This document shows, piece by piece, positions 16,347 to 24,247 of a DNA stretch of 35,891 bases. The translations under genes were made by a program, and so were the position numbers. The notes under the pieces are model-generated. The model saw only the letters and a program-made list of their open reading frames with translations. It was not told the DNA's origin and made no database searches. Where the stretch lies: assembly GCA_022823865.1 (NCBI GenBank), contig JAJEHF010000061.1:1-35891 (forward strand). The letters run 5' to 3'. How positions within the stretch are numbered: the first letter of the stretch is position 1; each line of letters begins with the position of its first letter. This stretch comes from Bryobacterales bacterium (GTDB taxonomy: Bacteria > Acidobacteriota > Terriglobia > Bryobacterales > UBA6623).

Positions 16347-17770
16347 TGCGACGACTCGCTCTACTCTTTGCGCTCCTCACGGCCGCAGCCGCGGCCAAGG
16401 CAGAGACCCCCAACGTCCTATTCATCGCGGTCGACGACCTCAATGATTGGATCGAGCCCATGGGGGGCCACGCGCAGGCCAAGACGCCCAATCTTGCACG
16501 CTTGGCGCGGCGCTCAACGCTGTTCAGTCGCGCCTACACGGCGGCGCCAGCCTGCAACCCGTCCCGCGCAGCGCTGATGACAGGAGTTGCCCCGTACCGC
16601 TCGGGCGTCTATCAGAACGACCAAGCCTGGCGTCCGGCCATGCCGGATGTGGAGACGCTTCCGCAGGCCTTCATGCGGAACGGCTACTGGGCCGGAGGGT
16701 CTGGGAAGATCTACCACGGCGTCTATCCTGATCCAGCCTCGTGGCACGAATACTGGCCTTCAAAGAACGTCCAGCGGGGCACCGACCCAACGCCTGCGAC
16801 GCGTCCCGCGAACGGCATTGCCGAAACCGGCAATTTTGACTGGGGTCCGCTCGATGTGGCGACCGCTGAGATGTCTGATGCCAAAGTCGCGGCATGGGTG
16901 TCAGCCAAGCTGGGCGAGACGCATGCCAAACCGTTCTTCCTCGCCTGCGGCATCTTTCGCCCGCATCTGCCGTGGTTTGTCCCGCGCAACTATTTCAGGC
17001 GCTTTCCGCTGGAAGGTATTGAACTGCCGAGGGTCTTCAACTCGGACTTGGCTGACGTTCCGCAGTCGGGCGTGCGCATGGCCCGGCCCGAGCGCGATCA
17101 CGCCAGCGTGGTCGAGCACGGGCAGTGGAAGCACGCTGTCCAAGCGTACCTGGCCTCGATCAGTTTCGCCGATGAGATGCTCGGACGGGTGCTGGACGCG
17201 CTCGACGAGAGCGGATATGCGGACAACACCATCATCGTGCTGTGGGGAGACCATGGGTGGCACCTAGGCGAGAAGCACCATTGGCGCAAGTTCGCCTTGT
17301 GGGAAGAGGCCACTCGGGTGCCGCTGATGATCTCTGTGCCGCCGGGAGCGCCAGGCCTGCCTGAAGGCACCCGTGACGGGGCAGTCTCGCCGAGACCGGT
17401 GAGTCTTCTGGATCTCTACCCAACCCTGCTGGAACTGGCCGGCTTGGCCCCCGCCGGAGAACTGGATGGAGAGAGCCTAGTCCCGCTGTTGCGCAACCCC
17501 GAGTTGCCGTGGAGACCCGCTGTCATGACCCATGGTCGCTTGAACCACGCTGTGCGATCGGAGGACTTCCGCTACATCCGCTATGCCGATGGCAGCGAGG
17601 AGCTTTATGATCACCGCGTTGATCCGATGGAATGGACCAACTTGGCCGCCGACGAACTGTATGCCGAGGTCAAGCGGGATCTGGTCGAGTGGCTGCCGGT
17701 GATCAACGCGCCGGAGCGACCTGAGCAACCTAGTGACCGTCGGACGAACGAAGTGGCCGTACCGCGCTGA
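16346..17770 (+). CDS. Secreted sulfatase, iduronate-2-sulfatase-like
   Basis: A 474-residue type I sulfatase of the alkaline phosphatase superfamily, with an N-terminal signal peptide (1-19, ending A-K-A-E). D30-D31 bind calcium. C70-N-P-S-R74 is the sulfatase motif; Cys70 is converted to formylglycine by a maturase not found in this window. G-D-H-G-W-H-L-G-E-K-H-H-W-R-K carries further metal and active-site residues. The resemblance is to iduronate-2-sulfatase-type proteins, which strip sulfate from polysaccharides, but the true substrate is open. A good ribosome site, GGGAGG, precedes the ATG, which overlaps the symporter stop by one base. The periplasmic sulfatase probably feeds the symporter. 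Confidence 0.92.
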   Translation: MRRLALLFALLTAAAAAKAETPNVLFIAVDDLNDWIEPMGGHAQAKTPNLARLARRSTLFSRAYTAAPACNPSRAALMTGVAPYRSGVYQNDQAWRPAMPDVETLPQAFMRNGYWAGGSGKIYHGVYPDPASWHEYWPSKNVQRGTDPTPATRPANGIAETGNFDWGPLDVATAEMSDAKVAAWVSAKLGETHAKPFFLACGIFRPHLPWFVPRNYFRRFPLEGIELPRVFNSDLADVPQSGVRMARPERDHASVVEHGQWKHAVQAYLASISFADEMLGRVLDALDESGYADNTIIVLWGDHGWHLGEKHHWRKFALWEEATRVPLMISVPPGAPGLPEGTRDGAVSPRPVSLLDLYPTLLELAGLAPAGELDGESLVPLLRNPELPWRPAVMTHGRLNHAVRSEDFRYIRYADGSEELYDHRVDPMEWTNLAADELYAEVKRDLVEWLPVINAPERPEQPSDRRTNEVAVPR

Positions 17771-17820
17771 CTCGGGCAATCCCAGACTCGCAACTGCGCA
17801 CCGGCCAGCCGGGAATCGGC

Positions 17821-17826
17821 TACTCT
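17821..17826 (+). promoter_or_regulatory. -10 element (TACTCT) 7 nt before the sugar dehydrogenase start
   Basis: TACTCT ends 7 bases before the ATG at 17834. The spacer (ATAAGGC) contains AAGG, too close to the ATG to serve as a ribosome site. The dehydrogenase therefore probably has its own leaderless transcript, separate from the sulfatase operon. Confidence 0.55.
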
Positions 17827-17833
17827 ATAAGGC

Positions 17834-19027
17834 ATGCGTATCTGGATCACTCTCTGCATTTCTGCCGCATTGCTGGCAGCGCTCGCTGCTGCGGAGCCGA
17901 ACAAGCCGGTCAACTGGAAGGGCCTGCCGGAGCCGTTCCACACCGAGTCGGCGACCAACCGCCCGAACGTGGTCGACCGCCCTTCCGACGCCAGTCTGGC
18001 GGTTCCCGAGGGCTTCAAGGTCGAGGAATACATCACCGGCGACTTCATGCGCCCGCGCTTCATGCTGTTGGGTCCGAATGACGAGCTGGTGTTCAGCGAC
18101 TCCGGCTCACGCAATGTTGCCGATGGCACCGTCTACGTGCATCACGACGGCGCGACGCGCAAGCTGATCGAGAACTTGGATCGACCCTACGGCCTGGCTT
18201 TCCATGAGAAATGGCTGTACGTAGCCGAGCCGACGTCGGTCAAGCGCTTCGTCTATGACGCCGATGCCATGACAGCGGCGGATGGCGAAGAGATCATTTC
18301 CTACGAGGGGCATGGCAAGGGCCACTGGACGCGCTCGCTGCTCTTCAACGATGACCACTCCAAGCTGTACGTGACGGTCGGTTCGGGTTCGAACATTTCC
18401 CTCGGCGAGGACCCGGTCCGCGCGGCCCTGCACCGCTACAACCCTGACGGCAGCGGCCACGAGACGTTCGCGGAGGGCCTGCGCAACATCATTGGACTGC
18501 GCTGGCATCCCGGCTCCTCGGACATCTGGGCCGCGGTGCAAGAACGTGACGGGCTCGGTGACGATATTGCCGAAGACTACTTGGTCAATGTCAAGCAGGG
18601 CGAATTCTACGGGTGGCCCTACGCATACAACGGTCCGCACGCCGAGCCGCGCCACGAGGGCGCGGGTGCCGACATGGTGGCCAAGACGCTGTATCCCGAC
18701 GTGCTGCTGGGCGCGCATGTCGCGGTACTCGACATCCACTTCTACACCGGCACCCAGTTTCCGGAGAAGTACCGGGGCGGGCTCTTCCTGGCGTTCCACG
18801 GATCTTGGAACCGCTCGGTTCGCACGGGTTATAGCGTGACCTTCATCCCGTTCAAGGACGGCCGGCCTCAGTCAGGGCCGCAGGACTTCCTCGTCGGGTG
18901 GATGCTTGGCGAGGACCAGAGGGAGGTTTGGGGACGCCCCGTCGGCCTGCTGCAGCTGAAGGACGGCTCGATGCTGGTCAGCGACGACGGCGGCCGCAAG
19001 ATCTGGCGCATCAGCTACGGCGAATAG
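17834..19027 (+). CDS. Periplasmic PQQ-type sugar dehydrogenase (sorbosone/glucose DH-like)
   Basis: A 397-residue protein with a signal peptide (1-20, A-L-A-A-A). It is a six-bladed beta-propeller of the soluble glucose/sorbosone dehydrogenase family. Landmarks are P-E-G-F-K-V-E-E-Y near the start, L-D-R-P-Y-G-L-A-F, F-A-E-G-L-R-N-I-I-G-L-R-W-H-P (the propeller's conserved G-L-R-N-x-x-G segment), G-E-F-Y-G-W-P-Y and F-H-G-S-W-N-R-S. The family oxidises sugars or related aldehydes in the periplasm, often with PQQ; some members bind other cofactors, and PQQ use is not proven by sequence. It follows the sulfatase, so it may act on released sugars. The HEAT-repeat gene begins 30 bases after its stop. 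Confidence 0.87.
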   Translation: MRIWITLCISAALLAALAAAEPNKPVNWKGLPEPFHTESATNRPNVVDRPSDASLAVPEGFKVEEYITGDFMRPRFMLLGPNDELVFSDSGSRNVADGTVYVHHDGATRKLIENLDRPYGLAFHEKWLYVAEPTSVKRFVYDADAMTAADGEEIISYEGHGKGHWTRSLLFNDDHSKLYVTVGSGSNISLGEDPVRAALHRYNPDGSGHETFAEGLRNIIGLRWHPGSSDIWAAVQERDGLGDDIAEDYLVNVKQGEFYGWPYAYNGPHAEPRHEGAGADMVAKTLYPDVLLGAHVAVLDIHFYTGTQFPEKYRGGLFLAFHGSWNRSVRTGYSVTFIPFKDGRPQSGPQDFLVGWMLGEDQREVWGRPVGLLQLKDGSMLVSDDGGRKIWRISYGE

Positions 19028-19057
19028 CCGCAGCGTTGACGTTCTCGGACCGGCAGC

Positions 19058-19423
19058 ATGGGATTGCTGAACCTGTTCCGCCCGAAGTGGAAGCATTCTA
19101 ATGCCGACGTGCGGATCGAGGCCATCGGGGCCATTTCGGACCCCCGAACGCTAGCGGAAATCGTAGTGGCCGACAGCGAGTGGTTCGTGCGACACGAGGC
19201 GTTCGCGAAGCTCCGCTCGCTCGAGCCGGATCAAGGCCACTATGCCCGCCTGATGCGCGAATCGAATGACGAGGAGATTCGCCGCAAGACGGTAAAGATC
19301 ATGACCGACGTGACAGAACTCGAGCGCGTCGCCAAGGAGGATCAGTACCTTTACGTGCGCGATGCGGCAGAGCACCGCTTGGACGAGCTTCGCACGGGGA
19401 TCTGGGACAAGCTCGCCCAGTAG
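19058..19423 (+). CDS. Small HEAT-repeat protein
   Basis: A 121-residue, highly charged helical protein with no signal peptide or membrane span. It contains about three HEAT-like helical pairs: V-R-I-E-A-I-G-A-I-S-D, V-R-H-E-A-F-A-K-L-R-S and V-R-D-A-A-E-H-R-L-D-E, spaced 40-60 residues apart. HEAT repeats mediate protein-protein contacts; the partner is unknown. The gene sits 30 bases after the sugar dehydrogenase and could be its cotranscribed neighbour. No ribosome site or -10 is clear. Confidence 0.7.
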   Translation: MGLLNLFRPKWKHSNADVRIEAIGAISDPRTLAEIVVADSEWFVRHEAFAKLRSLEPDQGHYARLMRESNDEEIRRKTVKIMTDVTELERVAKEDQYLYVRDAAEHRLDELRTGIWDKLAQ

Positions 19424-19538
19424 AACGTCTCGAGCGGCACTCATCCGGCCTTTCGCGGAAGGCTGCCGCGCCGGTCGGACTCTCAGCAGGCCCGCCGTCA
19501 CCGCACTTGCGGCGTCCGCAGGCCCGTGAGCGAAAGCT

Positions 19539-20801
19539 GTGATCAAGCACAACCCAGTTGCAACCGAACTTGGCGGCACGTACTCCGGCGAGGCCTCCCC
19601 TGTCGCAGCCTTGCCTACCAGATCTGCGGAGCGCACGCGCGAAGCGTTCGTGCTCCTGCTGCTGACCCACTTCACCGTCGACTGCTTTTCTTCGACTCTG
19701 CCGACAATCCAGCCCATCCTTGCCTCGCGCTTCGAGCTGACGCTCGCGCACGCCGGGCTGCTGGGCGGATTCTGGATGTTCGCATCGTCGGTCATGCAGT
19801 TGCCGTTCGGCCTGCTCAGCGACCGCATGCACAGCCGCCTGTTCACCGTCCTAAGCCCATTGGCTGCGGCGGTTTTTCTGACGGCCACCTCGCTGGCCAC
19901 GGGATTTTCGGCAGTGGTCGTGCTCTTGCTACTCGGCGGCATGGGAGTGGCGGCGTTCCACCCGCACAGCACGAGCCAAGCCGGTCACCTAGGCGGCCAG
20001 CGGCGAGGCATCGCTACCGCCGTCTTCATCACGGCCGGCACGGCTGGGCTGGGTGCAGGGCCGCTCTACTTGGCCGAGGTGATCGGCCGTTTCGGCTACG
20101 AAAACCTCTGGGTGGCCGCGCTTCCCGTAGTAGCGGCCAGCCCGCTACTGTTGTGGCGGGTGCCCCAGCCCGCAGTGGATCCTCACGCGAGACGGAGCGG
20201 AGTGGACTGGGCAGTGCTTCGGCAGCAGCGGCGTCCGCTGCTCGCGCACTACGCATTCGTGGTCTTGCGCTCGATCGTGCAGGTCGGAATGGCACAATAC
20301 CTAGCGCTCTACATGGTGCAGGTCCGCGGCACGGACTTCGGATCGGCGAGCGTCGCACTGGCGGTATTCTTCGCGAGCACTTCGGCCGGTTCGTTTCTTG
20401 GCGGGTCGTTGGCGGACCGCATTGGCGGCCGCAAGGTCATTGTCGGGTCCTGCCTGGCATCCGGGCCCTTGTTGGCGTGCTTCCTGGCATCGGACGGCTG
20501 GTTGTCCTTGCTGGCGCTGTTTGCCGGGGGCACGGTACTGCTGTCCACGATTCCTGTCAACATCGTCATGGCAAGGGAATTGGTCCCCTCCCAGGCCGGC
20601 ACCGCAGCGGCCCTCATGATGGGCTTCGGCTGGGGCCTCTCCGGGATCGCGTTCGTTCCGGTTGCGGGCCTGATCGCTGACGTGGTCGGCCTCGACCTGG
20701 TGCTGTGGGGCTTCACGGCGCTGCCGATCCTCGGGCTTCCGATCCTCTTCGCACTTCCGCGCCCAAGCCGGCCCCAGCCAGCTGCGAGCGGCCCGAGCTG
20801 A
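19539..20801 (+). CDS. MFS transporter, fosmidomycin-resistance (Fsr)-like
   Basis: A 420-residue, 12-span major facilitator. L-P-F-G-L-L-S-D-R-M-H-S-R is the loop 2-3 MFS motif, and G-M-G-V-A-A-F-H-P-H-S is the F-H-P signature of the Fsr group. In the second half G-G-S-L-A-D-R-I-G-G-R-K repeats the MFS motif. Fsr proteins export fosmidomycin-like drugs, but many homologues have unknown natural substrates. The N-terminal 30 residues are hydrophilic. The start is GTG at 19539, with no clear ribosome site; an in-frame start farther downstream is possible. It stands alone between the HEAT gene and rpmB. Confidence 0.87.
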   Translation: MIKHNPVATELGGTYSGEASPVAALPTRSAERTREAFVLLLLTHFTVDCFSSTLPTIQPILASRFELTLAHAGLLGGFWMFASSVMQLPFGLLSDRMHSRLFTVLSPLAAAVFLTATSLATGFSAVVVLLLLGGMGVAAFHPHSTSQAGHLGGQRRGIATAVFITAGTAGLGAGPLYLAEVIGRFGYENLWVAALPVVAASPLLLWRVPQPAVDPHARRSGVDWAVLRQQRRPLLAHYAFVVLRSIVQVGMAQYLALYMVQVRGTDFGSASVALAVFFASTSAGSFLGGSLADRIGGRKVIVGSCLASGPLLACFLASDGWLSLLALFAGGTVLLSTIPVNIVMARELVPSQAGTAAALMMGFGWGLSGIAFVPVAGLIADVVGLDLVLWGFTALPILGLPILFALPRPSRPQPAASGPS

Positions 20802-20864
20802 TCAACGCACCTCACTGCACTGCGGCGCGCGCACTCGCACAGCGGAAAATCAGCGTCTCGCCTG

Positions 20865-20916
20865 TGCTATGCTTGGTCCAAGGCGTTCTTTGCTGCTATC
20901 GCCTTGGGTCCAAGGC
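20865..20916 (+). promoter_or_regulatory. rpmB promoter with tandem dyad repeat in the leader
   Basis: An extended -10 (TGC TATGCT, 20865-20873) sits about 100 bases before rpmB. Overlapping it is the dyad CTTGGTCCAAGG (20872-20883), and 30 bases on is CCTTGGGTCCAAGG (20902-20915), a perfect palindrome. Each dyad is preceded by TGCTAT (20865-20870, 20894-20899), so a unit of about 20 bases is directly repeated. The placement over the expected transcript start suggests an operator pair, or two alternative RNA hairpins in the leader. Confidence 0.5.
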
Positions 20917-20971
20917 CCGCCGAGCTGGCGCAAGTGCGAGCTTCGAGGCGACTCCTCCCTAGGACGGCACC

Positions 20972-21208
20972 ATGTCAAGAATCTGCGTAGTTACGGGAAA
21001 GCGCCCGAGGTCGGGCAATAGGGTTTCACATGCCCACAACAAGACGAAGCGCTGGTTCCTGCCCAATATCCAAGACAAGCGCTTTTGGTCCCCGCGCCGC
21101 AAGCGCTGGGTCAAGCTGCGCATCAGCGCCAAGGGCATCAAGATCATCAACCGTCGCGGCGTCGACCGAGTCCTCGACGACTTGCAGAAGCGCGGCGTCA
21201 AGTTCTAG
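20972..21208 (+). CDS. rpmB: 50S ribosomal protein L28
   Basis: A 78-residue basic protein of the large ribosomal subunit. [20 protein letters not shown] is the family's opening, followed by [10 protein letters not shown]. The C-terminal half, [16 protein letters not shown], is that of the longer Proteobacteria/Bacteroidetes-type L28. The two CxxC pairs of the zinc-binding form are absent (only Cys5 remains). rpmG (L33), often its neighbour, is not present. A weak ribosome site (AGGACGG) precedes the ATG, and the leader carries the tandem dyads described at 20865. Confidence 0.96.
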   Translation: MSRICVVTGKRPRSGNRVSHAHNKTKRWFLPNIQDKRFWSPRRKRWVKLRISAKGIKIINRRGVDRVLDDLQKRGVKF

Positions 21209-21254
21209 CCGCCGGTAGCCAGCACGGCCGACCGAGCCCGTCCGCAGGCTTGCC

Positions 21255-22838
21255 TTATAGTTCGATCGCCTTGGCGAAGGTGACGGCGTTCATCCGGTAG
21301 AGGCCTTCAAGCACGGACGCCGTCAGCGACTGGTCTGTGCGCACCAGCGCCACGGCTTCCGCGGGCTCATCGTTCGAGGACGGCTCGCCGCGCCCGAGCG
21401 CGAAGTCGGAAATATTGATGCCTTGCTCGCCCAGCGCGGTGCCGATGCGCCCGATCACCCCAGGCACATCCTGGTTCCGCACGTACAGGAGCGACCCGCT
21501 CAGAGGCGCCTCGACATAGATCCCGTCGATGCTCAGCAGGCGAGGGGAGCCATCCGGGAAGACGGCCCCTTCCACGGCGCGGTGGATGTCCTCTGTCTTG
21601 AGATCGAGCTTCAGCGAGTCGCTGAAGTGCGCCTTCCCGCGGCGGACTTCGGAAACACCGAGCGCCCGGTCGCGCGCGATCTGGGAGGCATTGATCAGAT
21701 TGGCCTTGCGCGACAGGAAGCAGTTCAGGATGCCGCTTAGGGCGGCATTACGGATCATGGCCGTGTCGGTCTCGCCGAATTCGCCCAAGTAGGTCAGCTT
21801 GACACGCACCGGTCGGCCTCTGGAAGTCTGCGCGACCAGCGAGCCCAATCGCTCCGCAAGCTTCAGGTAAGGTGCCAGCCGGCCGTACTGCTCAGCGCTA
21901 ACCGAAGGCATGTTGACGGCATTCACGACCACGCCGGACTTGAGGAAATCGCGCACCTGCAGCGCTATGTTGAGCCCGACCTTGGCTTGCGCTTCGGCCG
22001 TCGAGCCACCGATGTGAGGCGTGGCCACGACCTGCTCGTGGGAAAGCAGGGAAGTGTCCTCGGGCGGCTCGGGAGCGTAGACATCCAACGCCGCGCCGCC
22101 GACCTTGCCGGCTTCGATGGCCGCGTCCAAGGCCGCGGAATCGACCAGCTCGCCGCGGGCGCAGTTGATGATCCGCACGCCGTCTTTCATCTTGCTGATC
22201 AGGTCAGCGTTGACGATCCCGGCAGTCTCCGGCGTGAGAGAGAGGTGCAGGCTCAGGTAGTCGGCACGGGCCAGCAGCGGGTCGAGCTCGAGCAATTCCA
22301 CCCCGGAACCCTTTGCAGCGTCACTCGACACGAACGGGTCGTACGCGATCACCTCCATGCCGAAGGGGCGCGCGCGCTCGGCGACCTGCCTGCCGATGCC
22401 CCCGAATCCGATAATCCCGAGGGTCTTGCCGAAGACCTCGTTGCCCTGAAACTTCTTCCGTTCCCAAAGACCGGCCTTGGTCGATGCGTTGGCGGCCGGC
22501 ACGGACCGGGCTAGCGAGAGCATTAGCGCCAGCGTATGCTCTGCGACCGCGGTCGCATTGCCACCCGGGGTATTCATCACTACGATGCCGCGCTTGGTAG
22601 CCGCTTCGCAGTCGATGTTGTCAACGCCGACTCCGGCGCGGCCGATCACCCGCAGGTGGGGCGCGCGGTCCATGACAGCTGCTGTGACCTTGACAGCGCT
22701 GCGCACGATCAGCGCCTCCGCACCTTCTAAGTGCGACTCATACTCGACCGCATTCGAGACAACTACATCAAACGCCTCTTCCGCTCGAAGTGTCTCGATG
22801 GCTGCCGTGTCCACTGCGTCGGCGATTAGGACCGTCAT
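21255..22838 (-). CDS. serA: D-3-phosphoglycerate dehydrogenase
   Basis: A 527-residue enzyme that oxidises 3-phosphoglycerate to 3-phosphohydroxypyruvate, the first step of serine synthesis. It has the long domain plan: catalytic domain, NAD domain with G-F-G-G-I-G-R (144-150), an intervening ASB-type domain (about 315-445) and a C-terminal ACT domain (about 450-527) likely to bind serine for feedback control. The catalytic triad is Arg228 (C-A-R-G-E), Glu257 (Y-A-P-E-P-P) and His275 (P-H-I-G-G). Its ATG overlaps the stop of the upstream aminotransferase gene by four bases (ATGA), so the two are translationally coupled in one pathway. Confidence 0.95.
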   Translation of the reverse strand: MTVLIADAVDTAAIETLRAEEAFDVVVSNAVEYESHLEGAEALIVRSAVKVTAAVMDRAPHLRVIGRAGVGVDNIDCEAATKRGIVVMNTPGGNATAVAEHTLALMLSLARSVPAANASTKAGLWERKKFQGNEVFGKTLGIIGFGGIGRQVAERARPFGMEVIAYDPFVSSDAAKGSGVELLELDPLLARADYLSLHLSLTPETAGIVNADLISKMKDGVRIINCARGELVDSAALDAAIEAGKVGGAALDVYAPEPPEDTSLLSHEQVVATPHIGGSTAEAQAKVGLNIALQVRDFLKSGVVVNAVNMPSVSAEQYGRLAPYLKLAERLGSLVAQTSRGRPVRVKLTYLGEFGETDTAMIRNAALSGILNCFLSRKANLINASQIARDRALGVSEVRRGKAHFSDSLKLDLKTEDIHRAVEGAVFPDGSPRLLSIDGIYVEAPLSGSLLYVRNQDVPGVIGRIGTALGEQGINISDFALGRGEPSSNDEPAEAVALVRTDQSLTASVLEGLYRMNAVTFAKAIEL

Positions 22839-24010
22839 CGCTGGCCTCCGTTCGCTGCTCCCAGCGCATCGAGGTACACGGCTTGAGCCGCCTGCACGCC
22901 GACGCCGAAGTCGACGTTGCGGCCCAGTTCGTGGAGGATGATCTCGAGTTCGGCGATGGTCGCGAACAAGTCGTGGAAATCAAAATAGCCCAAGTGGGCG
23001 AAGCGGAAGATTTGCCCCTTCATCGATCCCTGCCCGTTGGCGATCACGGCCTCGAAGCGGTCCTTGTAGGCTCGCACGATCTGGCCCGAATCCAAGCCGT
23101 CGGGGGCGAGGATCGCCGTGACCGCTCCGGCCGGGATCGCGTTCCTAGCGAACAGTTCCAAACCGAGAGCCTGCGCGGACTCGCGAGTGGCGCGCGCGAG
23201 CAATTGCGCGTTGCGGATGAGCTGGTCGCGACCGAGCTCGCGGATGTAGCGCAGAACCTCTGCCATGCCCAGCAGCAGCGAAGATGCCGGCGTCCACGGG
23301 GAATCACCCTTGGGCCCGGCTTCGACGTGCTTGCGCAAATTAAAGTAAAAGTTAGGGTTGGTTGCGATTTCCGCGCGTCGGAACGCTTTCTCGCTGACAG
23401 AGCAATACGCTAGGCCGGGGGGAATCATCAGGGACTTCTGGGACCCTCCGATCACCACGTCCAGGCCCCACTGGTCGATCTCAAGGATGCTGCTGCCAAG
23501 CCCGGTGATGGCGTCCACCACCAAGATCGCGTCTGTCGCAGCCACCATCCGGCCCATGGACTGCACATCGTGCGAAATGCCTGTGGAGGACTCTGTCGCC
23601 TGGACGAGCACGCCTTGGACATCGGGATGCTGGCGCAACATCGCTTCCAACTCCGCCGGCAGCACGGACTCCCCGTACGGCTTGGCCAGCACGACCGTCT
23701 CCAAGTTGAATGCCTGCGCCATCTGCACCCAACGCTCTCCGAACTTGCCCGCTGCGCATACGATCACCTTGTCGCCCGGCGAGAACAGGTTCGAAACCGC
23801 CGCCTCCATGGCCCCGCTCCCGGAAGAAGCGAACAGCGCGATTCCGTTCTCCGTGCCCATGAAGTAGTGCAAGTCGGCGATGACCCCGCTATAGGCTGCG
23901 CGGAATTCCGCCGTGCGGTGATGCAAGTCTGCGGCCCCCATGGCGCGCACGGCCGATGGCAGCAGCGGCGTGGGCCCGGGGGTGAGCAAGCGACTCTTGC
24001 GGACGTACAT
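22835..24010 (-). CDS. Class V aminotransferase (alanine-glyoxylate/serine-pyruvate type)
   Basis: A 391-residue PLP enzyme of fold type I, class V, like AGXT/PucG. L-L-T-P-G-P-T-P is the N-terminal signature, H-H-R-T-A-E-F-R-A is typical, and Lys192 in G-G-S-Q-K-S-L is the PLP lysine. Because it is coupled directly to serA and no serC is nearby, I infer that it supplies the phosphoserine (or serine) transamination step; an alanine-glyoxylate role is the alternative. The frame is open to 24100, but the extra 30 residues are proline/arginine-rich and unlike the family, so I use the ATG at 24010. A TACCAT hexamer 14 bases upstream may be its promoter. Confidence 0.9.
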   Translation of the reverse strand: MYVRKSRLLTPGPTPLLPSAVRAMGAADLHHRTAEFRAAYSGVIADLHYFMGTENGIALFASSGSGAMEAAVSNLFSPGDKVIVCAAGKFGERWVQMAQAFNLETVVLAKPYGESVLPAELEAMLRQHPDVQGVLVQATESSTGISHDVQSMGRMVAATDAILVVDAITGLGSSILEIDQWGLDVVIGGSQKSLMIPPGLAYCSVSEKAFRRAEIATNPNFYFNLRKHVEAGPKGDSPWTPASSLLLGMAEVLRYIRELGRDQLIRNAQLLARATRESAQALGLELFARNAIPAGAVTAILAPDGLDSGQIVRAYKDRFEAVIANGQGSMKGQIFRFAHLGYFDFHDLFATIAELEIILHELGRNVDFGVGVQAAQAVYLDALGAANGGQR

Positions 24011-24247
24011 GGGCGGATCGATTGATGGTAGGGCGGGGGGCCTAGGCCGAATGTGGGAGGATCGCGCCGGGATTCGACGGCGCTGACCCCGCAACGCCAA
24101 GCTCGCTCTTGATCGATATTCCTAGGAAGATCCGGCCGGCGGCAGCCTAGTTTGCCGAGGCTGCCAGACGGCCGGCTTCACTCCGTAGTCTAGCGTAGGG
24201 GCTGTTTCGCGACTCGCGATTTCCGCGTGCCGCTGGTGCGGCCGGGC

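Noticed and set aside
24207-24222. TCGCG-ACT-CGCGA hairpin with TTT beyond the adaptor gene
   Set aside because: Its T-run points along the plus strand while the operon is on the minus strand, and the stem is only 5 bp.
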